DNA of 64,000 nucleotides from DASWNP01 sp035537095. GTDB taxonomy: Bacteria; Acidobacteriota; Blastocatellia; Pyrinomonadales; Pyrinomonadaceae. The position numbers and the translations under genes are program-made. The notes below the pieces were generated by a model. It was not told the DNA's origin, ran no database searches, and worked only from the letters and a program-made list of their open reading frames with translations. Shown one piece after another: positions 43,292 through 52,517 of the stretch (positions are counted from its first letter, which is position 1; the number at the start of each line of letters is the position of its first letter). The stretch lies in NCBI GenBank assembly GCA_035537095.1, contig DATLMV010000088.1:1-64000 (forward strand), given 5' to 3'.

Positions 43292-43587
43292 ACCTTACTC
43301 TCCGCACGCGCAACTCGACTCCGCAACTTCGCGCGCATTGGTGAAATGTTTGTGACCGGATGATTTGAACACGCGGCGATGCCGTCTGTAAATTTCGCGG
43401 CGTTGCCGACGACGCAACTGATGGAGATTATGCTTTTGACGTTGAATGCTGAAGCGCGCGTGAGCGCGGGCGGAGTTGCGTATGCGCCGGATAAGTAGCA
43501 AGATTCGGATGCTTCACAGATAAAGTTTGGGAGACGTAAGTTGGCTTGAGCGAGAGCGCGGCATCGTCGTCGCAGAGGGATTGACGG
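43292..43587. other. 296-base divergent intergenic region
   Basis: Between the DUF4186 gene and the FAD oxidoreductase. I see no strong promoter, palindrome or coding sequence; AGAGGG before the GTG at 43588 is the only clear site. Confidence 0.4.
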
Positions 43588-44571
43588 GTGTATGAGTTGA
43601 TTATCATCGGGGCGGGGCCCGCAGGCATCAGCATGGCGGCGGAGGCGCGCGCCATCGGCATCGCCGCCGAACGGATTCTGATTTTGGAGAAGGGCAACGC
43701 TCACTCGTGGGCGATACGCAAGTTTTACCCGGCGGCCAAGCCCGTGCTCGCCAACTACAAGGGCATTGACGCCGTCTGCACGGGCGTGATGTGCATCACG
43801 GACATGTCGAAGGAGGAGACGCTCAGCTATCTCGACCTGACGATTGCCGAGTGCGGCCTGCTCGTCCGATACAACGAAGCGGTGCACGCCATCAGCCCGC
43901 TCGCCGATGGAAGCTTCAACGTCCAGACCAACGCGGGCGAGTACCGGTCGCGCCGCTGCGTCATCGCTATCGGTATTCTCGACAAGCCCAACAAGCCCGA
44001 CTACCCGATCCCGCCCGCGCTCAAGGAACGCGTCCACTTCGACATCACTTCGGTCGAACTGAAGGACGAGGACTGCCTCGTCGTCGGCGGCGGCGACACG
44101 GCCTCCGAATATTGCCAGTATCTCGTCGAACACGGCAACCGCGTCACGCTCTCATATCGTCGCAAGGAGTTTGCGCGTCTCAACCGCGTCAACCGCGAGA
44201 GCCTGTCGGCGTTGGAGACGCGCGGGCAGGTGAAGATTCTGCGCGGCAGCAACATCTCGCAGTTGGAGGCGGAAGACGGGCGACCGCGCGTCCACTTCGC
44301 GGAGACGGAACTCGCGCCGCAGGTCTTCGACCACGTCGTCTACGCGCTCGGCGGCACGACTCCCGTCAACTTCCTCAAGGCGGTCGGGATTGATTTCGCG
44401 GGCGACGTGCCGGTCGTTAAAGAGGGCTTCGAGACGAGCCTGCACGGCCTCTATCTGATCGGCGATTTGAGCGCGGGCAAAAAGGGCGGCTCCATCAATC
44501 TCGCCTTCAACATGGCCGCCGACGCCATGCGCCACATCTGCGCCGATGCGGAGACAGCCGACGCAAGCTAA
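43588..44571 (+). CDS. FAD/NAD(P)-dependent oxidoreductase, thioredoxin-reductase-like (YpdA-like)
   Basis: A 327-residue flavoprotein. It has an N-terminal FAD motif GAGPAG (8-13), a second dinucleotide motif VVGGGDTASEYCQYL (about 160-175) for NAD(P)H, and a C-terminal FAD-contacting GLYLIGDLSAGKKGGSINLA. No CxxC redox pair is present, so it is not a classical thioredoxin reductase; it resembles YpdA-type or ferredoxin-NADP reductase-like members. Substrate unknown. GTG start with AGAGGG upstream. Convergent with gluconokinase across a repeat element. Confidence 0.85.
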   Translation: MYELIIIGAGPAGISMAAEARAIGIAAERILILEKGNAHSWAIRKFYPAAKPVLANYKGIDAVCTGVMCITDMSKEETLSYLDLTIAECGLLVRYNEAVHAISPLADGSFNVQTNAGEYRSRRCVIAIGILDKPNKPDYPIPPALKERVHFDITSVELKDEDCLVVGGGDTASEYCQYLVEHGNRVTLSYRRKEFARLNRVNRESLSALETRGQVKILRGSNISQLEAEDGRPRVHFAETELAPQVFDHVVYALGGTTPVNFLKAVGIDFAGDVPVVKEGFETSLHGLYLIGDLSAGKKGGSINLAFNMAADAMRHICADAETADAS

Positions 44572-44574
44572 TAC

Positions 44575-44714
44575 AAAAAAGGGGAAAGGGGAAAAGGGGA
44601 AAGGGTGAAAGGGAGAGAAGGGTTAAAGTGCGAAAGCATGAAAGCTAACTGCTTGTTTTGCTGTTCCCCCTTCCCCTTTAACCTTTTCCCTTTCCCCCTT
44701 CTTCTTATCCTGTT
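44575..44714. repeat. Truncated member of the intergenic inverted-repeat family
   Basis: The left half is G/A-rich heptamers (GGGGAAA repeats) and the right half the complementary C/T-rich run ending TTATCCTGTT. A 31-bp core (44622-44652) matches 5012-5042 at 26 positions. The outer ACAGGGATGG ends are missing, so this copy is shortened. It lies between two convergent genes and could act as a terminator there. Confidence 0.7.
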
Positions 44715-44725
44715 CGATTCCGCTT

Positions 44726-45208
44726 TTATATCTTCAGACGATTCCTGATTGTCTGCACAATCCCGGCGGGATTCGGGGAGACATCAATCTGCGCGTCCGT
44801 GTCGGGTTCTTCGAGGGCGGCGAATTGACTGTCGAGGAGCGCGGGGTTCATGAAGTGGCCGCGCCGCCGTCGCAATCTTTTTTGGATGAGTTCGTAGCTC
44901 CCGCGCAGGTGGATGAGCTTGACCTGTTCGTCTATCAACAGATACTCCCGGTAGCTCGCCTTCAGAGCGGAGCAGGCGAGGACGGCGCACGCGTCGCGCT
45001 CAAGAGTGCGGCGCACGAGTTCGCGTAGAGTTTCCAGCCACGGCGCACGGTCGGCGTCGTCGAGCGGCAGGCCCGCGCGCATCTTCTCGACGTTGGCGCG
45101 CGGGTGAAAATCGTCGGCGTCGTAATATTCCCAACCGAGTTCGCGGGCGAGCCGCCGCCCGACGGTCGTCTTGCCCGAGCCGGTCACGCCCATCAACACT
45201 ACGAACAT
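44726..45208 (-). CDS. Gluconokinase
   Basis: A 160-residue P-loop kinase that phosphorylates gluconate to 6-phosphogluconate. Motifs: MGVTGSGKTTVGRRLA (Walker A), YYDADDFHPRANVEKMRAGL and PLDDADRAPWLETLRE, which are the hallmark of the GntK family. Also present are ACSALKASYREYLL and HLRGSYELIQKRLRRRRGHF (lid), then LLDSQFAALEEP. Full length for the family. Single gene. Confidence 0.93.
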   Translation of the reverse strand: MFVVLMGVTGSGKTTVGRRLARELGWEYYDADDFHPRANVEKMRAGLPLDDADRAPWLETLRELVRRTLERDACAVLACSALKASYREYLLIDEQVKLIHLRGSYELIQKRLRRRRGHFMNPALLDSQFAALEEPDTDAQIDVSPNPAGIVQTIRNRLKI

Positions 45209-45478
45209 GCTCTCCCCTCCCGGGTTGATTGCCGTCTCCGCGAAACAAGTCGCTGCGCGCTTGAAACTAAAGTCAACGCGTGACGCACGTGTTGCGCTTC
45301 GTGCCTTTGAAGACGAGATGTTGATTGCTCGTCAGCACGCCGATTTGAATCTGCGGAGCGGCATTGTCACTCCAGATTGGAGCGGCAAACCGATGGCGGG
45401 CGGCATAGTCAGTTCACAGGCTGCGAGCGGCAAACTCGAACGGGGCGGCAAGCGAAACTTAACTCCGGCGGCGCAGCC

Positions 45479-48400
45479 TCACTTGCGCGCCGTGACGCCC
45501 GCCAGTCCGCCGACGACGGCGACGAACTCCGTCGGGTTGACGGGCTTCGCCACGTGCACCTGATAGCCCGCGAGGAGGGCGCGCATCCGGTCTTCCTCGC
45601 GCGCGTAGGCGGTCAACGCCACCGCCGGAATCCGCCCGCCCGCTGCCGGGCTGAGCGCGCGCACCTTCCGCAGCAGCGAATAGCCGTCCTCGTCCGGCAT
45701 CCCGATGTCGCTGACGATGATGTCCGGCTGAAACTCGCCCAGCGCGACGAGCGCCTCCGCCGCCGACGCGACCGCCAGAACCTTCGCGCCGTGCAACTCC
45801 ATGATCGTCGTCAGCAGCAGGCGCGTGTCCGCTTCGTCGTCCACCATCAACACCCGCAGGTCAGCCAGCGACACGGAGAGGGCGAGCGGTTCGGACGCCG
45901 CCGCCGCGCCCGTGAGCGACGAATCGAAACGTTGCGCATCCGCTTCCGCGTCCGCCGCCAGCGCGGGCAGTTCGACGACGAAGGTTGCGCCGCGACCCTC
46001 GCCCGCGCTCTCGGCGCGGATGGTTCCGCCGTGCATCTCGACGAGATGACGGACGATGGCGAGTCCCAGTCCGAGCCCGCCGTGCGTTCTCGTGATCGTG
46101 CCGTCGGCCTGTCGGAAGCGGTCGAAGACGTAGGGCAGAAACTCCGCGCTGATGCCCTGCCCCGTGTCTGTGATCGCCACGCGCACCTGCGAACCCGCGC
46201 GCCGCAACCGGACGGACACCTCGCCGCCCGCCGGAGTGAACTTGACGGCGTTCGTCAGAAGGTTCCACATCACCTGTTGGAGGCGCGCGGGGTCGCCCCA
46301 GACCGCGCCTGCTCCCGCGTCTATCTTCGACGTGAGACGGATACCTTTTGTCGCCGCCGCCGGTCGGACGGATTCGAGAGACGACTCGACTATCGAACCG
46401 AGTTCGGCGCGGCGCGTGTCGAGCGTGAGTTTGCCGGTGATGATGCGCGACACGTCGAGCAGGTCTTCGATGATCTGCGTCTGCGCTTTGGCGTTGCGCT
46501 CGATGGTTTCGATAGCGCGCGCCGTCGCCTGCGCGCTGAAGTTGCCCGTCCGCAGCATGCTCGACCAACCGACGATGGCGGTCAGAGGCGTCCGCAGTTC
46601 GTGTGAGACGGTCGCCAGAAATTCGTCCTTGAGACGGTTGGCGGCCTCCGCCTCGGCGCGCAGCCGTTGCTCTGTCTCGTAGAGGCGCGCGCGCTCAAGA
46701 GCCTGCGCGCATTGCTGCGCGAGCGCGAGCATGTATGCGCGGTCGTTTTCGTTGAAGTGCTGCGGCTGCGGAAAACTCAAACCCATCGCGCCGATGGTGC
46801 GGCCCTTGACGATGAGCGGCAGAGCGATCAACGCCCGGCTGCCCGTGACGGACGCGAGCGGGCCGAGCATCGGATAGCGTCCGTCGTAGCCCTCGAACGA
46901 CTCGACGAGCACCGGGCGGTTTTCGCGCACCGCGTCGGCCAGCGGCACGGGCGAATCCACCTTGAAGCTTTTCCAACCCGCGACCACCTGCGGGGGGAAG
47001 CCCTTCGTCGTGACGATCTCCAAATCCGTGCCCGCGTCGTCGAGCACGACGACCGTCCCCGCGTGCGCGCTCAAGGAACTGATTCCCTGCTCGATGACCG
47101 CCAGCGCGACATCTTGCGGAGTCAGAGCCTGCGAGAGTGCGGAGGAGACGGCCTGCAAGCGCGCCAGACGGTCGGACGTGCGCTCGGCTGCCTGTCGCGT
47201 CAGTTGCTCGGCGCGGTAGAGCCGCGCGTTCTCGACGGCCAGCGCCGCGCGCCGCGCGAGGTCTTCGGCGAGCGCGAGGTCTTCCCCCGTGTGATGGCGG
47301 CTCGACTCCGTGTTGACGAACGTGATGACGCCGAGCACGCGCTCGCGCGCCTTGAGCGGCACGAGCAGGACGGAACGAAAACCGATCTCCCGCATAATTC
47401 TCAGATGCTCTTCGTCGCGCGCGCCCTGCACCAGCAGTTCATCCGAGATGTCCGGATAAAACTCGGACCCGCCCGTCCGCAGCACTCGATAGACGCCGTG
47501 CGGGTCGGCGGGGTCGGGCGGGTAGCGTTGATAGATTTCGTGCGCCCACTCGACCTTCGCGGGGTCAACGTGCGCGACGGCGAGACGGCGCATCGTCCCC
47601 TCTTCGTCCACCATGTCAACGCCGCACCAATCGGCGAACTGCGGAACGGCGAGACGCGCGATGGTCGCCAGCGTCGTCTCGTAATCCAGAGACGACGCGA
47701 GGGCCGTGCTGGCCCCGGCGAGAAAGCTCTCGTTGACCTCCTGACGCGTGCGCTCGCTGATGTCCATCGTGACGCCGCGCATCCCTGCGGGGCGTCCCTC
47801 TTCGTCGAAGATGACCGACGACTGCGACTCCACCCAGACGACGCGCTCGTCCTTCGTCAACCAGCGAAAACGGCTCGTCCCGATCTTGCCGCTCGTGAAG
47901 ATGGCCGCCGCCTCGCGCGCCGCGCGTTCCGCGTCTTCCGGGTGCACGATGGTGCGCCAGAAGTTCGGGGTCGAGAGCCATTCCTCGACGCTGTAGCCGA
48001 GCATCGTCTCGACGTAGTCGCTGACGAAATCTATCCGCTGCGACGCCGCGTCCGGCTCTCCCCAAGCCTCCCAGACGACGCCGGGGACGCTCGCCACCAT
48101 CGCTTGCAGATGCCGCCGCTGGCCCTCGATCTGCGCCGCGAGGCGCGCCTTCTCCTCCTCCGCGCGCTTGCGCTCCGTCACGTCGCGCGCGACGCCCTCG
48201 ATGGCGACCGGCTGCCCTTCGTTGTAAGAGATGCGCGTGCTGACTTCGAGCGTCAGGCGACGCTCGTCGCGCGTCACGATGTCAATCTCATAGACGGTCG
48301 GGCTCGGGTCTTCGAGTTTGCGCGTGAGCATCTGTTTGGCGCGGTCGAGGTGTTCGGGCGCGACGACCTGCGCGATGTTCAGCCCGCCGAGAATCTCCTC

Positions 48401-49339
48401 GCGCGTGTAGCCGGTGGCCTCCGCGCCCGCGCGGTTGATGGCGAGATAGTTGCCCTGTAGGTCGTGCGAATAGATGATGTCGTTGGCGTTCTCAAGCAGG
48501 CTGAGATAACGCTCCTCGCTCTGCCGCAACTCCTCCGCGACCTGCTTGCGCGCCGTGATGTCGGTGTCCGAGCCGGTCAGGCGGTGGGCGCGCCCCCTCT
48601 CGTCGCGGAGCGCGATGCCCTGCGAGAGAAAGTGTAGATAGCGACCGTCCCTGTGTCGTCGCCTGACCTCGACCTCGTAGCGCGGCGCGTCTCCCTCGAC
48701 GTGCGCCCGTATCGCCGCGAGCATCGTCTCCTGATCGTCGGGGTGGACGAACGAGCACCATGCGTCGAGATGATTGCGGAGTTCGTCGTCCGGATAGCCG
48801 AGCAGGGCTTTGAGGTTCGGCGAGAGATACAGTTCGTCGGTGTCGAGATTCAAATCCCAGACGCCGACGCGCCCCGATTCCGCCGCGCGCTGGTAACGCG
48901 ATTCGCTCTCGCGCAACTTCTCCTCGGCCAACACGCGCGCCGTGATGTCCTCGTGCATCAGCACGACTTCGAGCACGCGCCCCCGTTCGTCCTTGACGGG
49001 ATAGGCGACCGACTTCGTCCAGCGTCGCGGCTCGGCATGACGCGTCACGTCCGGAATGGTCTCGTTCGGGTCGTAGAGCACGGGCGGAATCTCGACCGCT
49101 TCGCCCGCGAAAGCGCGTCGCAGGTAGGGCATCACGCCGCGCTCGACGAGTTGCCGGTCTTCGAGGATGTTGTAGCCCGCGATCTGTTCGAGCGTCACTC
49201 CCCACAACTCCTCCCACGCGCGATTGACGCGCAGGATGTTCCCGTCCGGCGCGAGAATCTGGATGCTGAACGGCGACTGTTCGAGGAAGGCGCGGAAGCG
49301 TGCTTCGGCGGATTGCGAGATGAAATCGTTGATAACCAT
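45479..49339 (-). CDS. Hybrid sensor histidine kinase with four PAS and two GAF domains
   Basis: A 1286-residue soluble hybrid kinase without membrane segments. PAS domains with PAC tails lie at about 10-135, 145-265, 275-395 and 420-540 (each ending in D(I/V/T)(T/S)(A/E)R-type signatures). GAF domains lie at about 560-710 and 735-885. HisKA has His913 (FLATVSHELRTPLTA). HATPase has NLLTNAVKF, DTGQGIS and GGLGLGLAI. The C-terminal receiver has phosphoacceptor Asp1211 (IIVSDIGMPDEDG) and lysine in HVAKPVN. It integrates cytoplasmic signals and passes phosphate internally. A TTG at 49351 is an alternative start; the ATG at 49339 is preferred. There is no output regulator next to it. Confidence 0.93.
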   Translation of the reverse strand: MVINDFISQSAEARFRAFLEQSPFSIQILAPDGNILRVNRAWEELWGVTLEQIAGYNILEDRQLVERGVMPYLRRAFAGEAVEIPPVLYDPNETIPDVTRHAEPRRWTKSVAYPVKDERGRVLEVVLMHEDITARVLAEEKLRESESRYQRAAESGRVGVWDLNLDTDELYLSPNLKALLGYPDDELRNHLDAWCSFVHPDDQETMLAAIRAHVEGDAPRYEVEVRRRHRDGRYLHFLSQGIALRDERGRAHRLTGSDTDITARKQVAEELRQSEERYLSLLENANDIIYSHDLQGNYLAINRAGAEATGYTREEILGGLNIAQVVAPEHLDRAKQMLTRKLEDPSPTVYEIDIVTRDERRLTLEVSTRISYNEGQPVAIEGVARDVTERKRAEEEKARLAAQIEGQRRHLQAMVASVPGVVWEAWGEPDAASQRIDFVSDYVETMLGYSVEEWLSTPNFWRTIVHPEDAERAAREAAAIFTSGKIGTSRFRWLTKDERVVWVESQSSVIFDEEGRPAGMRGVTMDISERTRQEVNESFLAGASTALASSLDYETTLATIARLAVPQFADWCGVDMVDEEGTMRRLAVAHVDPAKVEWAHEIYQRYPPDPADPHGVYRVLRTGGSEFYPDISDELLVQGARDEEHLRIMREIGFRSVLLVPLKARERVLGVITFVNTESSRHHTGEDLALAEDLARRAALAVENARLYRAEQLTRQAAERTSDRLARLQAVSSALSQALTPQDVALAVIEQGISSLSAHAGTVVVLDDAGTDLEIVTTKGFPPQVVAGWKSFKVDSPVPLADAVRENRPVLVESFEGYDGRYPMLGPLASVTGSRALIALPLIVKGRTIGAMGLSFPQPQHFNENDRAYMLALAQQCAQALERARLYETEQRLRAEAEAANRLKDEFLATVSHELRTPLTAIVGWSSMLRTGNFSAQATARAIETIERNAKAQTQIIEDLLDVSRIITGKLTLDTRRAELGSIVESSLESVRPAAATKGIRLTSKIDAGAGAVWGDPARLQQVMWNLLTNAVKFTPAGGEVSVRLRRAGSQVRVAITDTGQGISAEFLPYVFDRFRQADGTITRTHGGLGLGLAIVRHLVEMHGGTIRAESAGEGRGATFVVELPALAADAEADAQRFDSSLTGAAAASEPLALSVSLADLRVLMVDDEADTRLLLTTIMELHGAKVLAVASAAEALVALGEFQPDIIVSDIGMPDEDGYSLLRKVRALSPAAGGRIPAVALTAYAREEDRMRALLAGYQVHVAKPVNPTEFVAVVGGLAGVTARK

Positions 49340-49504
49340 AGCGGACGGCAACTGTGTACGGTATCGTGCGGAGAGTCGAACGCGCCAACGTCACGGGAGC
49401 AAATGTTAGGATAGCACGCGACCAAGTTTCTTCTACAAGACAGCTTCGATATAATTTTTGTTCTCGTCCGTCGCAAGGCAGTCAGAGAGAAGGGTCAAAC
49501 GAGT

Positions 49505-51022
49505 TTGGAGTCCGGCGCGCGCATCGTTCACACGCAGATTGCGATTATCGGCAGCGGCTTCGGTGGCCTGTGCGCGGCCATCAGGCTCAAAGCGGAGGGT
49601 CTGGCGGACTTTCTGGTCTTCGAGCGCGCCGGAGATGTCGGCGGCACTTGGCGCGACAACAGCTATCCGGGCTGCGCCTGCGACGTGCAATCGCATCTCT
49701 ACTCCTACTCCTTCGCGCCCAATCCCGATTGGACGCACAGCTATTCCGCGCAGCCCGAGATTTGGGCCTATCTGAAAAGATGCGCGGAGAGGTTCGGCGT
49801 GCTGCCGCACGTTCGTTTCCGGCAGGAGGTGCGCGTCGCCGCGTGGGACGATGCGGCTGAACTCTGGCGCATCGAAACTTCCAAAGGCAGCTACACCGCT
49901 TCGCTCCTCGTGCTCGCATCCGGCGCACTCAGCGAGCCTTCCATCCCTAACTTGCGCGGGCTTGAACGCTTCAAAGGCGAGACGTTCCACTCCGCGCGCT
50001 GGAATCACGAATACGACTTGAAGGGGCGACGCGTGGCGGTCGTCGGCACGGGCGCGTCGGCCATTCAGTTCGTCCCCGAAATCCAGCCGCAGGTGTCGCG
50101 CCTCCACATCTTCCAGCGCACGCCGCCGTGGATTATGCCGCGCTTCGACCGCGCGTTCGGCCCGCGCGAACGCCGTCTCTTCCGGCGCTTGCCCGTCGCG
50201 CAGAGTTCGCTGCGCGCCGCAATCTATCTGCTGCGCGAGTTGTTCGTCTTCGGCTTTCGTCATCTCAGTCTGGCGCGGCTCGTCGAACGCCTCGCGCTCC
50301 GGCATCTCGAACGTTCCGTGCCGGACGAGGTTCTGCGCGCGCGTCTCCGGCCCGGATACGTTATCGGCTGCAAGCGGATTCTCGTCTCCAACGACTACCT
50401 GCCGACGCTCGCGCAGCCGAACGTCGAACTGGTGACGGAAGCAATCACGGAAGTGCGCGAGCATGCAATCGTGACGCGCGACGGCGCAGAGCGCGGCGTT
50501 GACGCGATCATCTTCGGCACGGGCTTTCGCGTCACCGACCCGCCGCTCGCTAAGCACATCAAAGGACGCGCGGGCACGACCTTGAGCGAAGTTTGGCAGG
50601 GCAGCCCGCAGGCGCATCTCGGGACGACGGTCGCGGGCTTCCCCAACCTCTTTATCCTCCTCGGGCCGAACACCGGACTCGGCCACACCTCGGTCATCTA
50701 CATGATCGAGGCGCAGGTCGAACATCTGTTGAGCGCGCTTCGCTACATGCGCGCGCGCGGCGCGACGACCATCGAGCCGCGACCGGAAGCGCAGGCGGCA
50801 TACGTGTCGGAGTTGGAGCGGAGGACGGCGGGGACGGTCTGGACGGCGGGCGGCTGCGGCAGTTGGTATCTCGACCGCACGGGGCGCAACTCGACGCTCT
50901 GGCCCGACTTCACATGGAGATTTCGCCGCCGCGTCGCGCGCCTGAACCCGCGCGAATACCTAACGGGCGGCGGCGGCAACGGCGACAGCAACGGCGTCGC
51001 GCAACCGCCCGTCGAACCCTGA
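49505..51022 (+). CDS. Baeyer-Villiger-type flavin monooxygenase
   Basis: A 505-residue FAD/NADPH monooxygenase. The first Rossmann motif is IGSGFGG (15-21). GGTWRDNSYPGCACDVQSHL is the class-typical segment. The fingerprint is F-K-G-E-T-F-H-S-A-R-W-N, where the last position is Asn instead of the usual Pro/Asp of Baeyer-Villiger enzymes. The second dinucleotide motif is VVGTGASAIQF. FLLGPNTGLGHTS-type sequence (ILLGPNTGLGHTSVIYMIEA) completes the family. It oxidises ketones or other hydrophobic substrates. The start is TTG at 49505 after AGAGAAGGG. It lies 132 bp upstream of an SDR on the same strand; the two may act on one substrate. Confidence 0.88.
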   Translation: MESGARIVHTQIAIIGSGFGGLCAAIRLKAEGLADFLVFERAGDVGGTWRDNSYPGCACDVQSHLYSYSFAPNPDWTHSYSAQPEIWAYLKRCAERFGVLPHVRFRQEVRVAAWDDAAELWRIETSKGSYTASLLVLASGALSEPSIPNLRGLERFKGETFHSARWNHEYDLKGRRVAVVGTGASAIQFVPEIQPQVSRLHIFQRTPPWIMPRFDRAFGPRERRLFRRLPVAQSSLRAAIYLLRELFVFGFRHLSLARLVERLALRHLERSVPDEVLRARLRPGYVIGCKRILVSNDYLPTLAQPNVELVTEAITEVREHAIVTRDGAERGVDAIIFGTGFRVTDPPLAKHIKGRAGTTLSEVWQGSPQAHLGTTVAGFPNLFILLGPNTGLGHTSVIYMIEAQVEHLLSALRYMRARGATTIEPRPEAQAAYVSELERRTAGTVWTAGGCGSWYLDRTGRNSTLWPDFTWRFRRRVARLNPREYLTGGGGNGDSNGVAQPPVEP

Positions 51023-51064
51023 CAGGCGACGCCGGAAGCGGTCGCACGAAAATCTCCGGCGTCA

Positions 51065-51091
51065 CGGAGGCCGCATAAACATTGGCTCAAA
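51065..51091 (+). repeat. 27-bp intergenic hairpin motif, copy 2
   Basis: It follows the monooxygenase gene. It shares 23 of 27 bases with 24324-24350. The loop CATAAACA is kept, and two of the four changes leave G-T wobble pairs in the stem core. Confidence 0.55.
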
Positions 51092-51154
51092 CCTTCGCGG
51101 CGCGTATTTTGTTAAGACCGCTCCGGTTAACTTCCGCGAAAAGGAATCCGTTTT

Positions 51155-52057
51155 ATGCAGGGAAGCGTTGAAGGCAAGGTCGTACTCATCACGGGCCCCG
51201 CGCGGGGCATCGGCGCGGCGACGGCGCGGGTGCTCGCGGCGCGCGGCGCGCATCTCTCGCTCGTCGGTTTGGAGACGGCGCGGCTCGACGCCCTCTGCTC
51301 GGAACTCGGCGCGGGGCACGTCCGGTTCGCCTGCGACGTGACGGATCAGAACGCTTTGGAGCGCGCCGTCAAGGAGACGCTCGAAGCTCTCGGGCGGATT
51401 GATGTCGTCGTCGCCAACGCAGGCATCGCCAGCAACGGCACGGTGGCGATTGCGCCCGTCGAGGCGCTGGTGCGAACTATTGAAGTTAACTTAATCGGCG
51501 TCGTCCGCACGGTCAGCGCGACGCTCCCGCACGTCACGGCGAGCAGAGGATATTACCTGCTCGTGTCGTCGGCGGCGGCGCTCGCGCCGCTTCCGGGCAT
51601 CTCGACCTACGCGGCGTCCAAGAGCGGCGTCGAGCAGTTCGGCAACGCGTTTCGTCTGGAAGTGGCGCACAAGGGCGTGGGCGTCGGCGTGGCGCATCCC
51701 TCTTGGATTGATACCGACTTGGTGCGCGACCAGCAGCGCGACCTCGCCTGCTTCAACGAGATGCTGCTGCGCTTGCCGGGGCCGTTCGGCTCCGTCACGT
51801 CGGTCGAGGAATGCGCCAATGCTTTCGTGCGGGCCATCGAGCGCAGGCAACGCAAGGTCTATGTGCCGCGAACGCTCGCGCCGTTTGCCGCCCTGCGCCA
51901 GTTTTTCATGAGTTCGCTCTCCGACTACATCATGGGCCGACACGCGCGCCGCTTCATCCCCGCCGCCGAGCGCGAGATAGCTGCGCTCGGTCGCTCATTC
52001 GGCGCGACGAGCGTCGAGTCAGCGGACGAAGCGCGGACGGGCGGGGCTGAGACTTGA
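51155..52057 (+). CDS. Short-chain dehydrogenase/reductase
   Basis: A 300-residue NAD(P)-dependent oxidoreductase. The cofactor motif TGPARGIG (14-21) has Pro-Ala where TGxxxGIG allows variation. It has NAG (VANAG), a catalytic Ser in VSSAAAL, and YAASK (Tyr-Lys pair). The C-terminal extension (FFMSSLSDYIMGRHARRFIP) is basic and partly hydrophobic, so it may touch the membrane. It is co-directional with the Baeyer-Villiger-like enzyme; a shared pathway, for example on a lipid or steroid-like ketone, is possible but unproven. Confidence 0.9.
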   Translation: MQGSVEGKVVLITGPARGIGAATARVLAARGAHLSLVGLETARLDALCSELGAGHVRFACDVTDQNALERAVKETLEALGRIDVVVANAGIASNGTVAIAPVEALVRTIEVNLIGVVRTVSATLPHVTASRGYYLLVSSAAALAPLPGISTYAASKSGVEQFGNAFRLEVAHKGVGVGVAHPSWIDTDLVRDQQRDLACFNEMLLRLPGPFGSVTSVEECANAFVRAIERRQRKVYVPRTLAPFAALRQFFMSSLSDYIMGRHARRFIPAAEREIAALGRSFGATSVESADEARTGGAET

Positions 52058-52259
52058 GACGGGTTGTGAATGGAATCATCGTGCGGAAGGCTTGAGCAGC
52101 GTGATGAGCGGAATCGTCCGTCGTGGGACGCTGAATCAAGTCCTACTCGAAGACCTACCTTCTAAGGAACTAAAACGCGATGAAGCTTTTGTAAGACACG
52201 AACGGCGAGCCTCAGATGTTTTGGTCGGACATAATTTTGTCAGGCCACGACAGACGACT

Positions 52260-52481
52260 TCACCGGCGCGTCCATTTCAGTTCGATCTCCACTTCCTCTT
52301 CGTCTCCGCGCCGCTCATACTCGAACTCGACGCGCGCCGACGGCGGGACGCTGATGCGCTCGCCCGCAATCTGTATCTCGAAGGTTTGCTCCTGCTCCAG
52401 AGCGTCGGCCAGACGCCGGAGTTTGGCGACGACCTCGCGCGTCGAGTAAGACTTCTCCTTCTCCGTATCATCTTTCATCAT
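52260..52481 (-). CDS. Amphi-Trp domain protein
   Basis: A 73-residue protein with the amphi-Trp layout. It has a charged N-terminus, an amphipathic helix (REVVAKLRRLADALEQEQTF), a strand FEIQIAGERISVPPSARVEF, and an acidic strand ending in EIELKWTRR, whose Trp gives the family its name. Function unknown. GGGAG precedes the double ATG. It lies 36 bp downstream of the M48 gene on the complementary order and may be read from its own promoter. Confidence 0.85.
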   Translation of the reverse strand: MMKDDTEKEKSYSTREVVAKLRRLADALEQEQTFEIQIAGERISVPPSARVEFEYERRGDEEEVEIELKWTRR

Positions 52482-52517
52482 TCGTCTCCCTCGTGTCGGT
52501 CGGTCGTCGCCCTGCGT

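Noticed and set aside
42907..44133. 408-codon minus-strand frame across DUF4186 and the FAD reductase
   Set aside because: Overlaps two well-supported genes in other frames and shows no domain of its own.
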